From contig JAITOQ010000003.1 in NCBI GenBank assembly GCA_031289865.1, positions 1 to 10,861 on the forward strand: a stretch of DNA of 10,861 bases. Reading direction: 5' to 3'. Origin of the DNA: Clostridiales bacterium. Lineage in GTDB: Bacteria > Bacillota > Clostridia > Christensenellales > JAISNN01. The notes under the pieces are model-generated. The model had not been told where the DNA came from, searched no databases, and saw nothing but the letters and a program-made list of their open reading frames with translations. Positions 7,503 to 10,861 of the stretch are shown here, one piece after another; positions within the stretch are counted from its first letter, which is position 1, and each line of letters opens with the position of its first letter. Made by a program: the position numbers and the translations under genes.

Positions 7503-8319
7503 AATCGACTTTGCGGTGATCTTCACCGTAAAAAATGCAAACCCAAACGGAGACCCACTTGGCGGAAACCGCCCGAGAACGACAAGCGACGGATTAGGCG
7601 AAGTCTCCGACGTTTGCTTAAAACGGAAAATTCGCAACAGACTTCAAACGGAAGGCAAGGCTATTTTTGTTCAATCCGAAGAATTTTGCGACGACGGAGA
7701 AAAATCTCTCTCCGATCGGTTTAATAAATTCAAGGCGCAATTGCCAAAGGCGGAGCAAGAGGATAAGAAAGTCATTGCCAAAAAGGCTTGCGAAAAATGG
7801 ATAGACGTTCGCTCGTTCGGACAGGTTTTTGCATTAAAAAAGAGTACAGATGGCGCGGATGCCGTTTCTATCGGAATTCGCGGACCCGTTACCATTCAGT
7901 CCGCTTTTACCACGGAGATGATTGCTCCGGAATTTATGCAAATAACGAAATCCGTGAACAGTGAAACCACAAAGGACGGCGGAAAATCCTCCGACACCAT
8001 GGGTATGAAACACAGAGTGAGCCGCGCTACATATGTGACTTACGGAAGTATTAGTCCTCAGCTTGCCGAAGCGACGGGCTTTTCGGACGAGGATGCGGAG
8101 TCGATTAAAAACGCATTAAAGACGCTTTTTGACAACGACGAATCCTCTGCGCGTCCGTCGGGTTCGATGGAAATCAAAAAGGTTGTTTGGTGGAAACATA
8201 ACAGCAAATCGGCGCAATATTCTTCGGCAAAGGTTCACAATACCTTGACGGTTTCAAACGACGGAAGTATAGAGCTCAAAAATTTTAGCGATTTAATCCC
8301 CGAAGTAATCGACGGGTAA
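7486..8319 (+). CDS. cas7c: Cas7c (Csd2) backbone subunit of type I-C Cascade
   Basis: Several copies of this RAMP protein coat the crRNA spacer and form the Cascade backbone. The 277-residue product starts MTLQNKIDFAVIFTVKNANP and contains NPNGDPLGGNRPRT (19-32), GEVSDVCLKRKIRNRL, GIRGPVTIQ (130-138) and MGMKHRVSRATYV (from 172), all characteristic of Csd2. The ATG at 7486 is chosen over upstream in-frame codons because GGAGG (7472-7476) lies 9 bases before it and the family N-terminus begins there. A start at 7423 would add 21 residues with no family support. The gene overlaps the end of cas8c by 17 bases and is 5 bases from cas4. Confidence 0.96.
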   Translation: MTLQNKIDFAVIFTVKNANPNGDPLGGNRPRTTSDGLGEVSDVCLKRKIRNRLQTEGKAIFVQSEEFCDDGEKSLSDRFNKFKAQLPKAEQEDKKVIAKKACEKWIDVRSFGQVFALKKSTDGADAVSIGIRGPVTIQSAFTTEMIAPEFMQITKSVNSETTKDGGKSSDTMGMKHRVSRATYVTYGSISPQLAEATGFSDEDAESIKNALKTLFDNDESSARPSGSMEIKKVVWWKHNSKSAQYSSAKVHNTLTVSNDGSIELKNFSDLIPEVIDG

Positions 8320-8324
8320 CCTTT

Positions 8325-8987
8325 ATGCAAAAATACGAGGAAGAGGATTACTTAGCCATATCCGGTTTTCAACACTTTATGTTTTGTCGTCGTCAGTGGG
8401 CTCTGATCCACATCGAAAACCAATGGGAGGACAATTGGCGGACGACGGACGGTGAAATTATGCATAAGAGGGCGCACGATAATACCGTCGCCGAAAAGAG
8501 AAGCGATATTATCACCGTGAACGGATTGAAGATTTCGTCAAAGGAGCTGGGTATTTCGGGGGAATGCGACAGCGTTCAATTTTTTCGGGACAAAGGCGGC
8601 GTGTATCTTGCAAAATACAAGGGCACCTTTCTCCCGTACCCCGTCGAATACAAACGCGGAAAGGGGCAGTCCCTCGAGGCGGATACTATGCAGCTTTGTG
8701 CGCAAGCGATCTGTCTGGAGGAAATGCTGTGTTGCAAAATCGAGAAAGGCGCGTTGTTTTACGGCGAACCGCATAGGCGGACGGAGATTGTTTTTACCGA
8801 CGAATTAAAGGAACGAGTAAAGCAAACCGCAAAAGAGATGCACGAATATTATGACAGAAAAACAACTCCCAAAGCGATATACGGTAAGCCTTGCGCCGCG
8901 TGTTCGCTAAAAGAGCTGTGCCTGCCTAAGCTTGGCAAGCCCAAAAAATCTGTCGGCGAATATTTAAGGAGCGGATTGGACGAATGA
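8325..8987 (+). CDS. cas4: Cas4 exonuclease of the adaptation module, type I-C
   Basis: Cas4 trims prespacers and helps select PAM-containing ends together with Cas1-Cas2. The 220-residue product has the four Cys expected for an iron-sulfur cluster: C21 (MFCRRQW) and C190, C193, C199 (PCAACSLKELC). RecB-type nuclease residues are D82 (SGECDSVQF) and E108-Y-K110 (PVEYKRGKG), with QLCAQAICLEEM (123-134) forming the usual helix after the active site and H47 or H51 as the upstream His. The ribosome binding site is weak: only a purine stretch at the end of cas7c precedes the ATG. Expression probably depends on coupling to cas7c, five bases upstream. The stop overlaps the cas1 start (ATGA). Confidence 0.95.
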   Translation: MQKYEEEDYLAISGFQHFMFCRRQWALIHIENQWEDNWRTTDGEIMHKRAHDNTVAEKRSDIITVNGLKISSKELGISGECDSVQFFRDKGGVYLAKYKGTFLPYPVEYKRGKGQSLEADTMQLCAQAICLEEMLCCKIEKGALFYGEPHRRTEIVFTDELKERVKQTAKEMHEYYDRKTTPKAIYGKPCAACSLKELCLPKLGKPKKSVGEYLRSGLDE

Positions 8988-10018
8988 AAAAATTGCTGAA
9001 TACTCTTTATGTAACAAAACCCGAAACCTTTCTCGCGTTAGAAAACGAAACGGTTCTCGTGAAAGAAAACGATGAAATATTGTTGAGAGTACCGCTCTTA
9101 AATCTTGAGGGAATCGTTCACTTTGGGTACACTATCGGGGCAAGCCCCGCATTGATGGCGGAATGCACAAAAAGAAACATTGCGCTGACATTTTTGACGG
9201 AAAACGGAAAATTTCTTGCTTCCATTATAGGTGAAAGTAAAGGCAATGTAACTTTGAGAAAAGAGCAATACCGAATTTCTGACGACACGCAAAGAAATTG
9301 CGTTTACGCAAGAATTTTTGTGTTTGGAAAGTTGCACAACGCAAAATGGGTTTTAGAAAGGGCGACCCGCGACTATGAATTGCGCATAGATACCGAAGCG
9401 GTAAAAAAAGAATCCGCTCAAATCTCCGAGGCGATGAAACAAACGCTTGACTGTACCGACGTAGATTATTTACGAGCTATAGAGGGAAACGCCGCGCAAA
9501 GTTATTTCAGAGTTTTTAACGAGCTGATATTACAGAATAAGGAGTTTTTTAAGTTTGACGGCAGAAACCGCCGACCGCCGACCGACCCTATCAACGCGTT
9601 ACTGTCTTTCGCGTACGTGCTGCTTGCAGCCGATTGTCGACACGCGCTGGAGACAGTCGGCTTAGATGCTTTTGTGGGATTTATGCACAAGGACAGACCC
9701 GGCAGAGCATCGCTTGCTTTGGATTTGATGGAGGAATTGAGAGCTCCGTTTGCGGATAGATTCGTCTTATCCCTTATCAACAGACAAGAAATAAACCCAA
9801 AGGATTTCCGCATAACGGAAAGCGGAGCCGTGTTATTGACCGACGACGCAAAGAAAAAGTTTTTGTCCGCGTGGCAAAACAAGAAAAAAGAAGTCATTAC
9901 GCACCCGTTTTTAGAAGAAAAAATAGAGTGGGGAATCGTCCCCCACGCGCAAGCCTTGCTTCTCGCAAGGACAATCCGAGGCGATTTAGAAGCGTATCCC
10001 GTTTTTTTGTGGAAGTAA
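8984..10018 (+). CDS. cas1: Cas1 integrase, type I-C
   Basis: Cas1 is the metal-dependent integrase that inserts new spacers into the array with Cas2. The 344-residue protein has a beta-rich N-terminal domain and a helical catalytic domain. It carries the expected metal ligands E167 (AIEGNAAQSYF), H235 (GFMHKDRPGR) and E250 (DLMEELRAPFADRF). DGRNRRPPTDPINALLSF precedes the His and is the standard family phrase. The ATG overlaps the cas4 TGA by four bases (ATGA), showing translational coupling. Length and motifs are normal, so it looks intact. Unusually for type I-C, cas2 does not follow directly: 199 bases with three direct repeats intervene. Confidence 0.97.
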   Translation: MKKLLNTLYVTKPETFLALENETVLVKENDEILLRVPLLNLEGIVHFGYTIGASPALMAECTKRNIALTFLTENGKFLASIIGESKGNVTLRKEQYRISDDTQRNCVYARIFVFGKLHNAKWVLERATRDYELRIDTEAVKKESAQISEAMKQTLDCTDVDYLRAIEGNAAQSYFRVFNELILQNKEFFKFDGRNRRPPTDPINALLSFAYVLLAADCRHALETVGLDAFVGFMHKDRPGRASLALDLMEELRAPFADRFVLSLINRQEINPKDFRITESGAVLLTDDAKKKFLSAWQNKKKEVITHPFLEEKIEWGIVPHAQALLLARTIRGDLEAYPVFLWK

Positions 10019-10063
10019 AATGGGGGTGTGCGGTGTGGTTTGTATCAATAATATTTTGCAGCG

Positions 10064-10202
10064 AAAAAAACGGTATAGAAGCGTGAAAATATAGCTATAA
10101 AACGATGCTTTTTTATATAAAAAAACGGTATAGAAACGCGCAAATGTTAGCTGCAACGACATTCGGTAACGTGCGAAAAAAACGGTATAGAAACGCGCAA
10201 AT
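10064..10202. repeat. Three 27-base direct repeats spaced 28 and 30 bases, between cas1 and cas2
   Basis: Copies lie at 10064-10090, 10119-10145 and 10176-10202. Each is A7 followed by CGGTATAGAA and then an RCGYGMAAAT tail. Copies 2 and 3 are identical, also sharing a following G; copy 1 differs at three positions in the tail. The intervening sequences are 28 and 30 bases and differ from each other, apart from TAGCT at the start of both. The first interval also contains a 16-base AT palindrome TTTTTTATATAAAAAA (10109-10124). The third copy ends 15 bases before the cas2 ATG. The sequence does not match a type I-C CRISPR repeat (no dyad, no ATTGAAA end), so I list it as a repeat, not a CRISPR array. 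Confidence 0.85.
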
Positions 10203-10217
10203 GAGGTGTAATACATT

Positions 10218-10508
10218 ATGTTAATTATCGTAACTTACGATGTTTCGACCGAAACAAAAGAGGGTCGGAAACGCTTGAATAAGGTTGCAAAAAAATGTGT
10301 CGCACACGGACAAAGAGTGCAAAATTCCGTATTCGAATGTATTTTGGATAACTCTCAATATTTGATTTTACAAAGCGAATTAAAAAGAATCATCAATCAA
10401 GAAGAGGACAGCTTAAGATTTTATAACCTCGGAACAAAATACACCGATAGCGTTATCCATATAGGAGTAAAACCGAGTATCCCGATAGACGGGAATTTGA
10501 TAGTGTAG
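10218..10508 (+). CDS. cas2: Cas2, structural partner of Cas1 in spacer acquisition, type I-C
   Basis: Cas2 dimers bridge two Cas1 dimers to form the spacer-integration complex. At 96 residues the length is normal for type I-C. The first strand MLIIVTYDVST carries the conserved Asp (D8), followed by GRKRLNKVAKKCVAHGQRVQNSVFEC, LRFYNLG and the C-terminal strand ending DGNLIV, all matching the I-C Cas2 pattern. GAGGTG (10203-10208) lies 9 bases before the ATG and adjoins the last of the three upstream direct repeats, so that repeat may influence expression. The gene is 199 bases from cas1, so it may have its own promoter. The last eight codons, including the TAG stop, are followed by a diverged duplicate of themselves. 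Confidence 0.96.
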   Translation: MLIIVTYDVSTETKEGRKRLNKVAKKCVAHGQRVQNSVFECILDNSQYLILQSELKRIINQEEDSLRFYNLGTKYTDSVIHIGVKPSIPIDGNLIV

Positions 10509-10532
10509 ACAGACGGGAATTTAATTGCCTAA
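10485..10532 (+). repeat. Tandem duplication of the cas2 3' end including its stop codon
   Basis: Two 24-base units abut: 10485-10508 encodes IDGNLIV plus stop TAG, and 10509-10532 in the same frame encodes TDGNLIA plus stop TAA. They match at 18 of 24 positions, with AGACGGGAATTT exactly shared (10487-10498 and 10511-10522). The second unit lies just outside cas2. It looks like slippage or a small tandem duplication that has since diverged. Translation past the TAG would add eight residues repeating the Cas2 tail. Confidence 0.75.
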
Positions 10533-10547
10533 AATACTGTAAAAAGT

Positions 10548-10663
10548 CGTTGTCATTCTGAGCTTGCGAAGAATCTAAAACGTCCGACCGTACAACCGCA
10601 AAACCCCCGTTGTCATTCTGAGCTTGCGAAGAATCTAAAACGTCCGACTGTACAACCGCAAAA
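10548..10663. repeat. 56-base intergenic repeat in two tandem copies (period 60)
   Basis: Copies at 10548-10603 and 10608-10663 are separated by CCCC and differ at one base (C10589 versus T10649). Each contains TCATTCTGAGCTTGCGAAGA followed by ATCT. Its ATTCT and AGAAT ends can pair, giving a REP-like imperfect palindrome (10555-10574 in copy 1). From memory, very similar cores recur in intergenic regions of many uncultured gut bacteria; I cannot confirm this here. The near identity points to recent duplication. Confidence 0.85.
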
Positions 10664-10697
10664 ACATAAAATCGGACAAAAAGCAATTGCTATGTAG

Positions 10698-10718
10698 GGG
10701 ACGATGCCTCATCGTCCC
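10698..10718. repeat. Perfect 9-bp hairpin, REP-like intergenic element
   Basis: GGGACGATG (10698-10706) and CATCGTCCC (10710-10718) are exactly complementary around a 3-base CCT loop. An A-rich run, not a T-run, follows on the + strand, and no T-run follows on the - strand side, so it does not look like an intrinsic terminator in either direction. It may still block exonucleases or stabilise the cas2 transcript end. TGTAGGGGACGATG-type hairpins are likely dispersed repeats in this genome. Confidence 0.65.
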
Positions 10719-10760
10719 GAAAAAAACAAGGTATTAAAAAACACAAAGGAGATTTTACAA

Positions 10761-10861
10761 ATGGGACATGAAGTATTTATCAGCTATAGGCGCGATTTCG
10801 GCGCGGAACGTGCGGAGAGCGTCTATGATAAACTAAAAGATGATTTTAATGTGTTTTGGGA
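10761..10861 (+). CDS. TIR-domain protein, 5' part only (runs off the window)
   Basis: Only 33 codons are visible. They read MGHEVFISYRRDFGAERAES and then VYDKLKDDFNVFW, which fits the first strand (HEVFISYRR) and first helix and second strand of a TIR domain. TIR domains in bacteria often cleave NAD+ or signal with nucleotides and are common in anti-phage systems, but the rest of the protein, which would decide its role, is missing. AAAGGAGA (10745-10752) lies 8 bases before the ATG, which fixes the start. The gene follows cas2 after 252 bases of repeats, probably as a separate transcription unit. Its place beside a CRISPR-Cas locus suggests, but does not prove, a defence role. Confidence 0.75.
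   Translation, partial: MGHEVFISYRRDFGAERAESVYDKLKDDFNVFW

Noticed and set aside
10064..10202. The cas1-cas2 repeats as the array of this type I-C system
   Set aside because: The repeat is 27 bases, lacks the inverted symmetry and ATTGAAA-type end of I-C repeats, the two intervals start with the same TAGCT, and only three copies exist.
9986..10216. Minus-strand reading frame with a repeated FARFYTVFF phrase
   Set aside because: The repetition comes only from the DNA direct repeats between cas1 and cas2; no ribosome binding site or protein-family pattern.
10144..10224. A 26-codon leader-peptide-like reading frame overlapping the cas2 start
   Set aside because: There is no ribosome binding site before its ATG, and much of it is the direct repeat; nothing supports translation.
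10453..10686. Minus-strand reading frame with a repeated SDVLDSSQAQNDN phrase
   Set aside because: It is produced by the 60-base-period intergenic repeat, whose period is divisible by three; it also overlaps the end of cas2.
10698..10730. The GGGACGATG hairpin as the cas2 terminator
   Set aside because: It is followed by a run of A residues rather than T on the + strand.

Overview
The window carries a complete set of type I-C CRISPR-Cas protein genes, all on the + strand: cas3, cas5c, cas8c (with an internal cas11c), cas7c, cas4, cas1 and cas2. They are flanked on the left by two cell-surface genes and on the right by intergenic repeats and the first 33 codons of a TIR-domain gene. Strong AGGAGG-type ribosome binding sites, A-rich Lys/Asn/Glu-heavy coding, a BspA-like leucine-rich-repeat surface protein and a lipoprotein with a typical lipobox suggest a Gram-positive, gut-type Clostridia (Bacillota) genome. 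That placement is inferred from style, not from a marker gene.

Layout. 37-1452 is a membrane-anchored LRR_5 surface protein, followed by a good intrinsic terminator (1470-1506). 1541-1631 is an A-tract repeat patch. 1696-2124 is a small lipoprotein of unknown function whose expected start codon is missing. 2166-8987 is the interference block plus cas4, with tight junctions: cas5/cas8 overlap by 1 base, cas8/cas7 by 17, cas7 and cas4 are 5 bases apart, and cas4/cas1 overlap by 4. A 79-base gap with a nested inverted repeat separates cas3 from cas5. cas1 (8984-10018) is separated from cas2 (10218-10508) by 199 bases holding three 27-base direct repeats. After cas2 come a partial duplication of its own 3' end, a 56-base repeat present twice, a strong hairpin, and the start of a TIR-domain gene (10761 to the window end). 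No stretch longer than about 250 bases lacks a gene; the largest gap is 10509-10760.

How the genes work together. Cas5c is expected to process the pre-crRNA and cap the 5' handle. Cas7c forms the backbone, Cas8c is the large subunit, and Cas11c, translated from inside cas8c, is the small subunit. Together they form the I-C Cascade, which recruits the Cas3 nuclease-helicase. Cas4, Cas1 and Cas2 acquire new spacers. All key catalytic motifs I looked for are present, so the proteins look functional. However, no CRISPR array with a type I-C repeat is visible in the window, not even directly downstream of cas2 where I-C arrays usually lie.

Most notable points: the 27-base repeats between cas1 and cas2; the internal Cas11c start; oppositely charged low-complexity insertions in Cas8c and Cas8c/Cas11c; the duplicated cas2 tail that includes the stop codon; the missing array; and the lipoprotein with a good ribosome binding site but no start codon.
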